Below, piece by piece: positions 7,695-17,535 of a stretch of 64,000 nt of DNA. A model generated the notes under the pieces. It did not search any database and was not told the origin of the DNA. It worked only from the letters and a program-made list of their open reading frames with translations. The stretch covers positions 1-64,000 of the forward strand of contig JANQQQ010000022.1 in NCBI GenBank assembly GCA_028284935.1, read 5' to 3'. A program made the position numbers and the translations under genes. Each line of letters opens with the position of its first letter. Positions within the stretch are counted from its first letter, which is position 1. This stretch comes from Croceivirga sp. (GTDB lineage Bacteria; Bacteroidota; Bacteroidia; Flavobacteriales; Flavobacteriaceae).

Positions 7695-8027
7695 ATGTCC
7701 GATATCAAAATAAAAATTACTGATAGGGAGGGGGAAATCCATGAGGTCGATGCCCCGACCGACATGAATATGAACCTTATGGAGTTGGTTCGTGCTTACG
7801 AATTGGCCCCAGAAGGAACCATAGGTATTTGTGGTGGAATGGCCATGTGCGCCTCTTGTCAGTGCTACATAAAATCGGCACATGAGCTTCCTGAAATGTC
7901 AGATGACGAAGAGGCCATGTTGTCCGAAGCCTTTAATGTTGAAGATAATTCCCGGTTGGGCTGTCAAATTCATATTGCCCCAGAATTGGAAGGATTGGAG
8001 ATAGAGCTGGCTCCTGAAGAACTGTAG
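7695..8027 (+). CDS. 2Fe-2S ferredoxin (adrenodoxin type)
   Basis: A 110-residue soluble electron carrier. The cluster ligands C46, C52, C55 and C90 follow the CX5CX2CXnC pattern of vertebrate-type/adrenodoxin-like ferredoxins. The C-terminal half is acidic. The ATG at 7695 (MSDIKIKITD) is preferred to an in-frame TTG at 7677. It lies 161 bp after the NFU gene with no terminator seen between them, so co-transcription with mrp-nfu is possible. The redox partner is unknown. Confidence 0.9.
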   Translation: MSDIKIKITDREGEIHEVDAPTDMNMNLMELVRAYELAPEGTIGICGGMAMCASCQCYIKSAHELPEMSDDEEAMLSEAFNVEDNSRLGCQIHIAPELEGLEIELAPEEL

Positions 8028-8132
8028 CGGTATCGTTCTAAGTAACGTGAAGATTCATAGTGGATTGATTTCCTTCTAAACACACTGGGAATGGCAAGAC
8101 AAGAAGACCCATGCCCATAACTTGACAACCGT

Positions 8133-9872
8133 TTATATTCTGGTCTGGTAGGTAAACAGATGGTAGTACCGACCTTTTTCGGCAATTAACGCATCATGGG
8201 TGCCCTGTTCGGCGATTCTCCCATTTTCAATCACCAAAATTTGATTGGCTTTACGTATGGTACTAAGTCGGTGCGCTATGACAAAAGTAGTTCTGCCCTT
8301 GGTAAGCTCTGCTAGACTTTTTTGAATCAATGCTTCACTTTCGGTATCCAGATTGGAAGTGGCTTCGTCCAGAATAAGAATCCTGGGATTGGCCAAAATG
8401 GCCCTAGCAATGGCAATACGCTGACGCTGCCCCCCAGATAGTTTTACTCCACGTTCCCCGATAAGAGTGTCCATTCCATCCTCAAAACGGTCCGTAAATT
8501 CATTGACATATGCTGCTTTTACTGCTGCTTGAAGCTCTTCTTTAGAAGCATTGGGGCGTGGGAACAAGATGTTTTCCTTTATGGTTCCCTCAAACAAAAA
8601 ATCGTCCTGTAAAACCACACCTAGAAACTGTCTGAAACTGGTCAATTCTATTCGGGAAAGGTCGTTTCCATCAATGATAATGGTCCCTGAATCCGGGTTT
8701 AGAAAACTGGCCGCCAGTCCGGCTATGGTGCTTTTTCCCGATCCTGAACTGCCCACCAATGCAATCACTTCGCCAGCTTTCACCTTAAAGTTGATGTTAT
8801 GCAGTACTTCTTTGTCTTCCTCATAAGCGAAGGAAACATTGTCAAAAACCACATCCCCTTTTACCGATTCCAGAAGAACGGTTCGGTCTTTTTCATCAAT
8901 CTCAGCGGTTTTATTCATCAATTCTTCTGTACGGTCAAGGCCTGCAAGGGCTTCCGTGAGCTGACTCCCTATGTTGCTCATTTGGACAATGGGAGCTACC
9001 ATGAGTGCCAATAGGAAGGTAAATTCAAAATATTCCCCGGTACTTAATTCTCCCTGCATCATCATGTAACCTCCATAGCCCATCATGATACCCGTAGTGG
9101 CAAGCCCTAACAAAAAGGTAGAGGAGCTGGTCATCACAGCTGTTGCGGTAAGACTCTTCTTCACATTTAGATAGAGCCGTTCCACGCCCAGCTCAAAAAC
9201 TTTTGCTTCCTGTGCTTCAGCATTGAATCCTTTGATTACACGAATTCCTGCCAAGGTTTCCGTCAACCGACCTTTTACTTCCGCATTGATCTCTCCACGC
9301 TTGCGGAATACGGGTCTGATGATCTTGAACGCCCTTAAGGCTATGATGCCAAAAACTACTAGGGGGATAAAGGTTAACAATGTCATTGCAGGACTGATTC
9401 GAAGTAACAGTATAAGGGAAACTATGGCGGTGATTGTTCCACCCACCAATTGCACCAATCCCGTTCCAATCAGATTTCTAACCCCTTCCACATCACTCAT
9501 GATCCTGGAGACCAAAGCTCCCGATTTGGTGTTGTCAAAAAATCGAATGGGCAATGATAGTACTTGTTTTTGGACCTGTGCGCGTAATTCAGAAATCATG
9601 TATTGTGCCTGGATACTCAATACCTTGGTCAACAGAAAAGACATTATAGCCTGGATGAAAAAAGAAAGAATCACCACTCCCACCAATATTTTTAGAAATT
9701 CATAGTCCCTATTGGGAACAATATCGTCCAAAAAATACCGCAAGGATACCGGAGCTACAAAGCTGGCCGCTTTATTGATTACGATGAGCAATAACCCTAA
9801 AAAAACTAGATTTCTTCTCGGCCATATTATGGTTTTGAATGCTTTAAGTATGCTAACTTTCCTGTCGGACAT
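8133..9872 (-). CDS. ABC exporter, fused permease and ATPase (MsbA/MDR-like)
   Basis: A 579-residue half-transporter. The N-terminal type-1 exporter domain has six membrane segments (about 20-310). The nucleotide-binding domain has Walker A (VGSSGSGKST, about residue 373), the signature LSGGQRQRIAIARAI, Walker B (ILILDEATSNLD) and the switch histidine in VIAHRLSTI. It would work as a homodimer exporting a lipid or drug. Its nearest named relatives are MsbA-type, but nothing nearby fixes the substrate. Confidence 0.9.
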   Translation of the reverse strand: MSDRKVSILKAFKTIIWPRRNLVFLGLLLIVINKAASFVAPVSLRYFLDDIVPNRDYEFLKILVGVVILSFFIQAIMSFLLTKVLSIQAQYMISELRAQVQKQVLSLPIRFFDNTKSGALVSRIMSDVEGVRNLIGTGLVQLVGGTITAIVSLILLLRISPAMTLLTFIPLVVFGIIALRAFKIIRPVFRKRGEINAEVKGRLTETLAGIRVIKGFNAEAQEAKVFELGVERLYLNVKKSLTATAVMTSSSTFLLGLATTGIMMGYGGYMMMQGELSTGEYFEFTFLLALMVAPIVQMSNIGSQLTEALAGLDRTEELMNKTAEIDEKDRTVLLESVKGDVVFDNVSFAYEEDKEVLHNINFKVKAGEVIALVGSSGSGKSTIAGLAASFLNPDSGTIIIDGNDLSRIELTSFRQFLGVVLQDDFLFEGTIKENILFPRPNASKEELQAAVKAAYVNEFTDRFEDGMDTLIGERGVKLSGGQRQRIAIARAILANPRILILDEATSNLDTESEALIQKSLAELTKGRTTFVIAHRLSTIRKANQILVIENGRIAEQGTHDALIAEKGRYYHLFTYQTRI

Positions 9873-10001
9873 AGACGTAAAAAAGAAATTGCAAGATAGC
9901 TCAAATACCGGTCTAAATCACTTGCGTAATTTTCAACTGTAGATTTTTCAGATGGATAGGTAATAGTATCTTTAAAGCGGCATAATCCACAATTAAAAAG
10001 T

Positions 10002-12176
10002 ATGAGAACGCTAGTCTTTCTTTTCCTGCTGACCTTGATGGCCTGTAAAACTTCTGTTGCCCGTCCGGAAATTGAAAAATGGAAGGCCCAAGCTGAGAAT
10101 GTGACTATCATTCGTGATGATTTTGGTGTACCCCATATCTATGGAAAAACAGATGCTGACGCTGTCTTTGGATTGCTCTACGCCCAATGCGAAGATGATT
10201 TTAACCGGGTAGAGCAAAATTACATTTGGGCTACGGGTAGATTGGCAGAGGTGGAAGGGGAAGATGCCCTTTATAGTGACTTGCGAGCAAGGTTGTTTAT
10301 GACGGAAGAGGAGGCCAAGGCCAATTATGAAAAAAGCCCGGAATGGCTCAAAAAATTATGTGATGCTTTTGCCGATGGTATCAACTATTATTTGTACACC
10401 CACCCAGAAGTACAACCGCGATTATTGACCAGATTTGAACCCTGGATGCCCATGTATTTTAGTGAAGGCAGTATTGGGGGGGATATCGAGCGGATTTCCA
10501 CCCGAAAAATCAAAGCGTTTTATGAGTCTGGGATGCAATTGCCCGAGATGGAGTTACTGGAAATGACAAGGGAAGAAGAGATGACCGAACCCCAGGGGTC
10601 CAATGGCATTGCCATTTCGGGGGATTTGACCCAATCGGGAAATGCAATGCTATTAATCAATCCGCATACGTCATTTTACTTTAGGGGGGAGGTACATGTG
10701 GTTTCGGAAGAAGGCCTCAACGCCTATGGTGCAGTGACTTGGGGGCAGTTTTTTGTCTATCAGGGATTCAATGAGAAAACCGGTTGGATGCATACCAGCA
10801 CCTATACCGATGTCATGGATGAATTCAAGGAAAGCATTGTAAGTAACGATGGAAAATTGCTTTATCAGTATGGAGAGGAATTACGATCTGTGGATTCCTC
10901 ATCGGTAACCTTGAAATATAAAAAAGGGGATGGTTTTAAAGTAAAAACGTTTCCAATGTACCGAACGCATCATGGTCCCATTACCCATGCTGTAGACGGT
11001 CAATGGACCGCTTCGGCAATGATGTGGGAACCGGTGAAGGCTTTGGAACAATCCTATGTTAGAACCAAACAAGAGGGGTATGACGGATTTCGAGGGATGA
11101 TGGACATCCGCACCAATTCTTCCAACAATACGGTCTATGCCGATGCCGAGGGAAATATTGCCTACTTTCATGGAAACTTCATTCCCAAAAGGGACACTAT
11201 ATTTAACTATACCGAAGCTGTTGATGGCAGTAATCCGAAAACGGATTGGCAAGGAATACACACGGTGGATGAGAATATTTTGGTGAAGAACCCACCTAAC
11301 GGATGGATACAAAATTGCAACTCTACGCCCTATACCGCTGCATTGGAATATAGCCCCAAACGTTGGGATTATCCAAAATATATGTCCCGCGACCAGGAGA
11401 ATTTTAGGGGAGTACATGCCATTCAACTACTAAAAGGTAGAAAGGGATATACGCTGAATAGTCTTATTCAATTGGCCCATGACCCCTATTTGCCTGCCTT
11501 TAAAACGTTGATTCCTGGATTGGTACAGGCCTATTATCGAAACCCAGGTGAAGACCTAAAAAATCCCATAGAAACTCTGTTAAACTGGGACTTTAAAACT
11601 TCCACGGAATCTGTTGCCATGACATTGGCCCATTATTATGGAACCAAGTGTTATCGCAAAGCGGTGCGACCAGAGGGACTTTATGCGATGGAACTTGTAG
11701 AATATTGGGGCAATGAATCCCCGGATGAAGAAAAACTTACGCTCTTTTCAGAGGTTATCACCGATTTAAAAAATGATTTTGGCACCTGGGAAATCCCTTG
11801 GGGAGAAGTCAACCGCTACCAAAGGCTAAATGGTGATATTCGACAAGATTTTGATGATGCCAAGCCCAGTATTCCCATTGGTTTTGCAAGTGGAAGATGG
11901 GGTGCTTTGGCGGCCTATGGTGCCCGTTATACCAGTGAAAGAACCAAAAAAATCTATGGGACACGAGGCAATAGTTTTGTTGCCGCCGTAGAATTTGGGG
12001 AAAAAGTGAAGGCTAAGACCATTTTGGCCGGTGGGCAAAGTGGAGATTCCAATTCACCCCATTTTGATGACCAAATTCAAAGATATGCCAATGTGAAATG
12101 GAAAGATGCTGCCTACTATGAAGAAGATGTGCTGAAAAGGGCCAAGGAAACCTATAGACCAGGGGAAAGAAAGTGA
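10002..12176 (+). CDS. Penicillin-acylase-family lipoprotein (Ntn hydrolase)
   Basis: A 724-residue protein with a lipoprotein signal (lipobox LMAC, C15), so it is probably exported and membrane anchored. The family is made as a precursor that cleaves itself before a catalytic serine. Here that residue is S200 in EPQGSNGIAISG, leaving an alpha chain with a VIRDDFGVPHIYGKT start. The beta chain keeps NPHTSFYFRGE and the C-terminal GGQSGDSNSPHFDDQ region. Substrates in this family range from penicillins to acyl-homoserine lactones and aculeacins, and cannot be told apart here. A weak promoter-like TATCTTTA lies at 9967-9974. Confidence 0.88.
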   Translation: MRTLVFLFLLTLMACKTSVARPEIEKWKAQAENVTIIRDDFGVPHIYGKTDADAVFGLLYAQCEDDFNRVEQNYIWATGRLAEVEGEDALYSDLRARLFMTEEEAKANYEKSPEWLKKLCDAFADGINYYLYTHPEVQPRLLTRFEPWMPMYFSEGSIGGDIERISTRKIKAFYESGMQLPEMELLEMTREEEMTEPQGSNGIAISGDLTQSGNAMLLINPHTSFYFRGEVHVVSEEGLNAYGAVTWGQFFVYQGFNEKTGWMHTSTYTDVMDEFKESIVSNDGKLLYQYGEELRSVDSSSVTLKYKKGDGFKVKTFPMYRTHHGPITHAVDGQWTASAMMWEPVKALEQSYVRTKQEGYDGFRGMMDIRTNSSNNTVYADAEGNIAYFHGNFIPKRDTIFNYTEAVDGSNPKTDWQGIHTVDENILVKNPPNGWIQNCNSTPYTAALEYSPKRWDYPKYMSRDQENFRGVHAIQLLKGRKGYTLNSLIQLAHDPYLPAFKTLIPGLVQAYYRNPGEDLKNPIETLLNWDFKTSTESVAMTLAHYYGTKCYRKAVRPEGLYAMELVEYWGNESPDEEKLTLFSEVITDLKNDFGTWEIPWGEVNRYQRLNGDIRQDFDDAKPSIPIGFASGRWGALAAYGARYTSERTKKIYGTRGNSFVAAVEFGEKVKAKTILAGGQSGDSNSPHFDDQIQRYANVKWKDAAYYEEDVLKRAKETYRPGERK

Positions 12177-12215
12177 TTTTGGTAGATGTCAGATGTTTAG
12201 ATTTGGGCTTTAACC

Positions 12216-12872
12216 CTATTCTTGTTCCTCTTCTTCCAAACTAGGCTCTTTAACCACGATTAGGCTTGCTTTAGACCCGGTCGAAAGATTCCACCGGTTA
12301 TTGTGCAATACCTTTCCTGCCTCATCAGTAACGACCACCTGCGCCGTATTAGGTCCCGATGAGCCTTGGTTTAGGGCCTCAAAATCCAATCTATTAAAAC
12401 CTTCGACCAAGTCGACGTTCACCCCCTTGAAAGCCCCTGAGAGGAGTAAGTTGTGCTCAACCACGGAGCCGTTTACATAAATTTTTACACGGTCCCCATC
12501 CACATATTCATGATCCCGGGCCACTATCCCAACAAATTTGGCGTTGGTCTTAAAGTCTCCTAAATATTGATCACCAAAATGCTTATTGGATCCTTTTTTC
12601 TCGCGTTCACCTACTTTTGGGTCTATTTTAAGATTGTGACCTGCCTGTAGTAATTGCCGTTCCGGCAACATTTGGATAGGTGTTTCCTTGGAAACCAGAT
12701 CATCGTCCAAAACCGAGGGTACCCGTAATACCGTGCCTTTATTGCTGGGTAATGCATCAAGATTGTTCCTTCTGCCAATTTCCAACGGCTTGGTAGTGGG
12801 AATATCACCTTGTCCCCATGTTGCAAAAGGTAATGCCGTTAGCACCAATAGAAAGAGTAGTAGTTTCTTCAT
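12216..12872 (-). CDS. Secreted protein of unknown function
   Basis: A 218-residue protein with a clear Sec signal peptide (MKKLLLFLLVLTALPFATWG, cleavage near GQG). A low-complexity central stretch rich in K, G and D (about 85-105) is followed by a probable beta-sandwich domain (about 110-205) with FVGIVARDHEYVDGDRVKIYVNG, and then an acidic tail of glutamates. The beta-rich part reads like a small exported adhesion or binding domain, but I do not recognise the family. It is convergent with the penicillin-acylase-family gene, 39 bp away. Confidence 0.75.
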   Translation of the reverse strand: MKKLLLFLLVLTALPFATWGQGDIPTTKPLEIGRRNNLDALPSNKGTVLRVPSVLDDDLVSKETPIQMLPERQLLQAGHNLKIDPKVGEREKKGSNKHFGDQYLGDFKTNAKFVGIVARDHEYVDGDRVKIYVNGSVVEHNLLLSGAFKGVNVDLVEGFNRLDFEALNQGSSGPNTAQVVVTDEAGKVLHNNRWNLSTGSKASLIVVKEPSLEEEEQE

Positions 12873-13072
12873 TGCAATTTTTGTCGAAAGACTTTAATAA
12901 AGTTAACAAATACCCTGCCAAGAGCTTGATAAAGTGCTGTTAAATGTTGATTTCTATCGATGAATCTAAAAAAAGATAATCCACCGATTTTATTTTTAGG
13001 TTAAGAAATAAATGAAAACCGAAGTTGGAACAGAACTTGGGGGATATTAGATTTAATCATAACACACTAAAA

Positions 13073-13741
13073 ATGAAGAAAATTTTAATTCTTGGGGCAT
13101 TCTGTTTTACAGGACTAATAATTGCCCAAACGGACAATCAGGACATACTTTCAATAGAAAAAGGAACATGGAATGTAGGTGGAAATCTGTCTTTTGGATT
13201 CGATGAAAGTGAAGACACGGGAGCTAACAGAAATAGGGAAACTGAATCTTCCTTCTTTTCATTTTCGCCTAATATTGGTTATGCAATCAAAAAAAACTTG
13301 ATTGCGGGTCTTGCTCTGCGCTACAGCCGATTTGACCGAGAAGCAATTTCAATGAACGACTCCTTAATTAGTTTCTCTGGGACAGGTGAAAATACCACCC
13401 TGGGAGTGACTCCTTATCTAAGGGGATACTTACCCGTTGGAAACCGACTGGCCTTTTACGCACAATTTGAAACTAGTTTTTTTAAAACAACCTTAAAATC
13501 TGAAGATAAAATACCTGAACCTGACTTTTCTGAAAACGAGTCTAGAGGTTTTTTTGTTGGGATACGGCCAGGCATAACTTTCTTTGTATCAGAGAGATTT
13601 GCCCTAGAAACTGTCATTGGGTCATTGGGATATACCCAAAGTAAATTTGAGGATACCGCAGATAGGGAAACCACATCGAAAGATTTTAGTTTTAATCTTA
13701 ATTCTTCTGAAATTTTCTTCGGACTTTCCTATTATTTTTAA
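13073..13741 (+). CDS. Outer-membrane beta-barrel protein
   Basis: A 222-residue protein with a signal peptide (MKKILILGAFCFTGLIIAQ) and alternating beta strands of barrel type (GGNLSFGFDES, FSFSPNIGYAI, GVTPYLRGYLPV, FFGLSYYF). It ends in a terminal phenylalanine, as outer-membrane barrels do. The size suggests an 8- to 10-stranded OmpA/OmpW-like barrel. The function is unknown. The ATG at 13073 is chosen over an in-frame upstream ATG at 13025, because the signal peptide starts there. A hairpin terminator follows 24 bp after the stop. Confidence 0.8.
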   Translation: MKKILILGAFCFTGLIIAQTDNQDILSIEKGTWNVGGNLSFGFDESEDTGANRNRETESSFFSFSPNIGYAIKKNLIAGLALRYSRFDREAISMNDSLISFSGTGENTTLGVTPYLRGYLPVGNRLAFYAQFETSFFKTTLKSEDKIPEPDFSENESRGFFVGIRPGITFFVSERFALETVIGSLGYTQSKFEDTADRETTSKDFSFNLNSSEIFFGLSYYF

Positions 13742-13765
13742 AATCATATTAAAATCTAAGACACG

Positions 13766-13798
13766 AAAAAGCCCGCAGCTACGAACTGCGGGCTTTTT
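13766..13798. terminator. Bidirectional intrinsic terminator
   Basis: A 13-bp perfect stem (AAAAAGCCCGCAG with its complement) and a 7-base loop, with T-runs on both strands. It ends the barrel gene (plus) and overlaps the last codons and TAG stop of the acyltransferase gene (minus). Confidence 0.9.
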
Positions 13799-14915
13799 TT
13801 AACCCAAAAAGCGGGTGTAATGGTCGTATCGGTAGTACGATAAAGTGATAGATAACCCATGAAAATCCGAAGGTACCCACCACCAAAATAGTGGCTTTGG
13901 TAAGGAAATTCCATTCTAGGTCCATCATGAAATAGGCAATGATAATTGTAATGGTTTGATGTAAAATATAGAAGGGATATACGGCTCTGTTGGCATATGC
14001 CAATTTTTTACTGGGCTTGTTCAACCATTGTGCCGCATACCCGAAAAGGACCAAAATCCAAGACCAAAGGTTGACCACTTTTAATAAGGCTTCAGCCAAG
14101 TGATGGGGTAATTCATCCTTTTCAATAAACAACCATCTGCATACCATAAGGGTAAAAGCTATAATTCCTATCCAGAAAGCCCGCTTTTTTATGTTTTCCA
14201 AACTGCTCCAAAAGACCTCTTTGGTAGCAATCAATAAAAATCCGTAGAAAAACAGAATAATGTAGAACGAAATGGTAAACCAATCGCCTATTAGGGCTTT
14301 TGTAGATGGAAAAAACGGTTCCACAAAACTTTCCACCAGAAATAGGGGTATAATGAATAGGTAAAACCCATAGGGCTTTTGGATTTGCTGTTTGGTCCAT
14401 TGCACCAACTTGGAAGGTCTTCGCTTTAGTCTAATAAAGACAGGAGCTAAGACCCATGAAAATAAAAGGAGGTAAGGTAAGAACCAAAGGTGGTGCCAAC
14501 TGATATTACCTTCGGGGTAGGGACCGTTGCGAAATAGTTCAGTTCTATAGAATTCCAAAAAAGAACCTGTAAAATCGCCATCTGCCAATCGCTCAATATA
14601 GATTTGAGGCGGAACTATAAGTAACATCCCTACAAACAGGGGAATTCCCAGTCTAAGGTATCGCTCCCAAGCAAATTGTTTTAAACTTCTCCAAGAGAGC
14701 GCATAATAGGTTCCCATACCCGAGATGACGAATAAAATGGGCAATCGCCATTGGTTTAAAAAAATCATGGGCCAACGGAGCCAATCATAAATAACGTTAT
14801 TTTTGATGTGAAAATCCCAAGGCACGAAAAACATGCCCACATGATAAAAAATAAGCAAGGCAAAAACGATGACCCTAAGCCAATCCAAATCGTAACGTCT
14901 GATCTTTGCTTCCAT
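13779..14915 (-). CDS. Acyltransferase-3 family membrane protein
   Basis: A 378-residue polytopic membrane protein with about ten hydrophobic segments. The N-terminal signature RRYDLDWLRVIVFALLIFYH includes the conserved histidine of Acyl_transf_3 proteins, which O-acylate sugars or lipids using acyl-CoA on the cytosolic side. The ATG at 14915 is chosen over a TTG at 14933. The final residues KKARSS are encoded within the terminator stem. The substrate is unknown. Confidence 0.82.
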   Translation of the reverse strand: MEAKIRRYDLDWLRVIVFALLIFYHVGMFFVPWDFHIKNNVIYDWLRWPMIFLNQWRLPILFVISGMGTYYALSWRSLKQFAWERYLRLGIPLFVGMLLIVPPQIYIERLADGDFTGSFLEFYRTELFRNGPYPEGNISWHHLWFLPYLLLFSWVLAPVFIRLKRRPSKLVQWTKQQIQKPYGFYLFIIPLFLVESFVEPFFPSTKALIGDWFTISFYIILFFYGFLLIATKEVFWSSLENIKKRAFWIGIIAFTLMVCRWLFIEKDELPHHLAEALLKVVNLWSWILVLFGYAAQWLNKPSKKLAYANRAVYPFYILHQTITIIIAYFMMDLEWNFLTKATILVVGTFGFSWVIYHFIVLPIRPLHPLFGLKKARSS

Positions 14916-15011
14916 GATTTTTGTTTTGGGCAAAGGTTTGAAGGAATCTTTGAAAGGCCTAATTTTTGCGGCTTGGTTACGTTCAGAATTACAATTACGG
15001 AGAAAACACTT

Positions 15012-16118
15012 CTATTTTAATGCTTTCTTCTGCTTGACGAAGGCAGAGGGGGAAAGACCCACAAATTTTTTAAAGGCCGTATAAAATGCTGATTTTGAGT
15101 TAAAACCAACTGAATTTCCGATAGCTTCAACGGTCAAATGTGCAAAATCAGCACTTAAAAGTCGTTCTTGGGCCACTCTGACCCTTTTCTGGTTGATGTA
15201 ATCGTTGAAGTTGAGTTGTAACTCGGAATTTATCGTTTTTGAAACAACATTTGAGTTGACTTCAAGGCGTTCAGAAAGTCTCTTTAATGACAATTCCGGG
15301 GACAGGAAATACGAATCTTCCATGATAGTAGATTCAATGCGCTCAATATCCAAAGAATCAACGGTCAAAGTTTCATAGCGATCGGCCAACCAAGAATTTT
15401 CAAAAAACCGGGATTCGGAAAGAATGAAAAAGCTACTGATATAGGTAATTGTGGTCATGGAAAGCACAATGTAGTGGTCGCCCGCGTCATCTTCAAAATT
15501 CAAATACACCACAAATATCAAGGTGAGCAGTAGTACCAAAAAAACCATGGTATTACGTGTAAAGGCATATTTATCCACCCGAATTTGCTTGGCGGAAATC
15601 TTTCTATTTTTTCTGCTATTCAACACCAATCGAATGGATAGTCCCAAATAAATGGCAAAACTTAAAAGTACCAACCACCGAAATTCATCTTTGATGATTT
15701 GATAATGATACGTGACATTTTCTGGAACCTGGACCATGGAAATAGAAGGATGATAAGCATCCAAATAGGCATTTAATTTTACGGAAAGTGGGTTTAGGAA
15801 GTATCCTATTTGGGTGATGGGATATAGCAAGGGCACCAATATATGGGGCCAATGTTTTTTAAGGTTGAAAGGGCGTCGTTCTAAAAGGGCATAGGTGAAG
15901 AAATAAATACTGGGCGCTATCATGAGAACCAAAAATTCCGTGGAATCGTTCCACTGCAACGTATATTTCATCAATCCTGTGTAGCATAAATAGGTGTCCG
16001 TACAGACAATGGCCTGAAAGAGTAATGACCAACCAAATATTCGAATCGGCGAACTTGCTTTTGATCGTAGAAAAATGATGATAGTCAGAAAATAAGCTTG
16101 AGAAATTCCCAAAAACAT
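15012..16118 (-). CDS. AraC-family transcriptional regulator with membrane-spanning N-terminus
   Basis: A 368-residue protein. The N-terminal about 230 residues contain seven or so hydrophobic segments, followed by a C-terminal AraC HTH pair (about 270-368) ending VGFNSKSAFYTAFKKFVGLSPSAFVKQ. Membrane-bound AraC regulators of this shape are common in Flavobacteria, and their signals are largely unknown. The start is uncertain. ATG 16118 is the first ATG before the membrane segments, but a TTG at 16181 would add a plausible 21 residues, and the frame is open to 16358, overlapping the divergent aminotransferase gene. That gene is the obvious candidate target. Confidence 0.82.
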   Translation of the reverse strand: MFLGISQAYFLTIIIFLRSKASSPIRIFGWSLLFQAIVCTDTYLCYTGLMKYTLQWNDSTEFLVLMIAPSIYFFTYALLERRPFNLKKHWPHILVPLLYPITQIGYFLNPLSVKLNAYLDAYHPSISMVQVPENVTYHYQIIKDEFRWLVLLSFAIYLGLSIRLVLNSRKNRKISAKQIRVDKYAFTRNTMVFLVLLLTLIFVVYLNFEDDAGDHYIVLSMTTITYISSFFILSESRFFENSWLADRYETLTVDSLDIERIESTIMEDSYFLSPELSLKRLSERLEVNSNVVSKTINSELQLNFNDYINQKRVRVAQERLLSADFAHLTVEAIGNSVGFNSKSAFYTAFKKFVGLSPSAFVKQKKALK

Positions 16119-16272
16119 AAAATGGGAAACCAGATTATGCCTAATGGGAATTTGGTCAATAATCGCCTCAAGGTGTTCCAAAACGCTATTTAGTTGTAAA
16201 TTGTAGTTGGTCCCAAGTAAGATACAACACTTTTGGGCTAAATAAGCTCCATCCTTAAAAATGCAAAGGTCA

Positions 16273-17535
16273 ATGGAAAAGCGAGATTTTTTAAAACGAT
16301 TAGGGCAAACAGCTATTGCCACCCCATTTTTGACCATACCATTCGATGGGTTTTCCAAAAATTCAACCTTGCCATATCCTGAAAATGACGAAGAAGAATT
16401 TTGGAAGCGAGTTCGAATGGATTACGCTTTAAAACCCGATTATATCAATCTGGAAAATGGATATTACAATTTTGTGCCTACCCCTATTTTGAAGAAATAT
16501 ATGGCGCATGTGGAAAAGGTTAATTATGAGGCTTCATATTATATGCGAACTGAACAATGGCACAATAAAGATGCTGTTGCAGCGCGCTTGGCAAAATTGG
16601 TGAACTGTTCAGAAAAAGAACTTATCGTTACACGAAATACTACCGAATCCTTGGATATGATCATTGGTGGTTTTCCATGGGAAAAGGGTGATGAAGCCGT
16701 TTTTGCCAAACAGGATTATGGTGCGATGCGCATCCACTTTTACCAACAACAAAAGCGTTATGGGATAGTTTGTAAAGAGATTTCCCTCCCAAACCATCCT
16801 TCTTCAGATGAGGAGATTGTTAAACTCTATGAATCACAAATAACTCCAAGGACCAAGTTATTAATGGTTTGTCATATGGTAAATATTACAGGGCAGATTC
16901 TCCCCATCCGGAAAATATGTGATATGGCGCATTTGTATGGTGTCGAGGTCATGGTCGATGGGGCCCATGCCGTTGGTCATATAGGGGTAGACATTGCATC
17001 CCTTGATTGCGATTACTACGGTTCCAGCTTGCATAAATGGTTGAGTGTACCCCTTGGAGCGGGGTTACTCTATGTAAAGGAAAAACATATCCCAAAAATT
17101 TGGCCTTTATTGGCTGAACATGAGAAGGATGAAACCAAAATAAGGCGGTTGAACCATACTGGAACGCACCCTGTTCATACGGATTTGACCATTAATGATT
17201 CCATGGACTATTTGGAAATGATAGGTTTGGGTCGCAAGGAAAAGCGATTGCGCTACATCCAGAGATATTGGAGCGAAAGATTGCGAGAGGTGAAAAACGT
17301 GCTTGTCAATACACCGGAGGAACCACAACGGAGTTGTGGGATTGCAAATGTGGGCATCAACACCATGAAACCCCATGATTTGGCAAAAGTTTTGTTGGAT
17401 GAGTTTAAGATATGGACGGTTGCCATAGACCACGAGAATGTTCAAGGATGCAGAATTACACCCAATATTTATACGAACGAAAAAGAGCTTGACCAGTTTG
17501 TACTTGCCATAAAAACCTTGGCCAAAAGAACTTAG
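16273..17535 (+). CDS. Exported class V aminotransferase-like PLP protein (isopenicillin-N-epimerase type)
   Basis: A 420-residue fold-type I PLP enzyme. The Schiff-base lysine is K255 in SSLHKWLSVPLGAG, and the ring-nitrogen aspartate is D229 in VMVDGAHAVGH. The closest annotated relatives are isopenicillin-N epimerase and cysteine-desulfurase-like proteins, but the reaction is unknown. The N-terminus KRDFLKRLGQTAIATPFL resembles a Tat signal with KR in place of RR, suggesting export of a folded, cofactor-loaded enzyme. ATG 16273 is preferred over ATG 16261, because the twin-basic motif sits right after it. It is divergent from the AraC regulator. Confidence 0.82.
   Translation: MEKRDFLKRLGQTAIATPFLTIPFDGFSKNSTLPYPENDEEEFWKRVRMDYALKPDYINLENGYYNFVPTPILKKYMAHVEKVNYEASYYMRTEQWHNKDAVAARLAKLVNCSEKELIVTRNTTESLDMIIGGFPWEKGDEAVFAKQDYGAMRIHFYQQQKRYGIVCKEISLPNHPSSDEEIVKLYESQITPRTKLLMVCHMVNITGQILPIRKICDMAHLYGVEVMVDGAHAVGHIGVDIASLDCDYYGSSLHKWLSVPLGAGLLYVKEKHIPKIWPLLAEHEKDETKIRRLNHTGTHPVHTDLTINDSMDYLEMIGLGRKEKRLRYIQRYWSERLREVKNVLVNTPEEPQRSCGIANVGINTMKPHDLAKVLLDEFKIWTVAIDHENVQGCRITPNIYTNEKELDQFVLAIKTLAKRT

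Noticed and set aside
9223-9705. 160-codon plus-strand frame
   Set aside because: It lies entirely antisense to the ABC exporter, whose membrane domain is unambiguous.
10899-11426. 175-codon minus-strand frame
   Set aside because: Antisense to the conserved body of the penicillin-acylase-family gene, with no recognisable domain.
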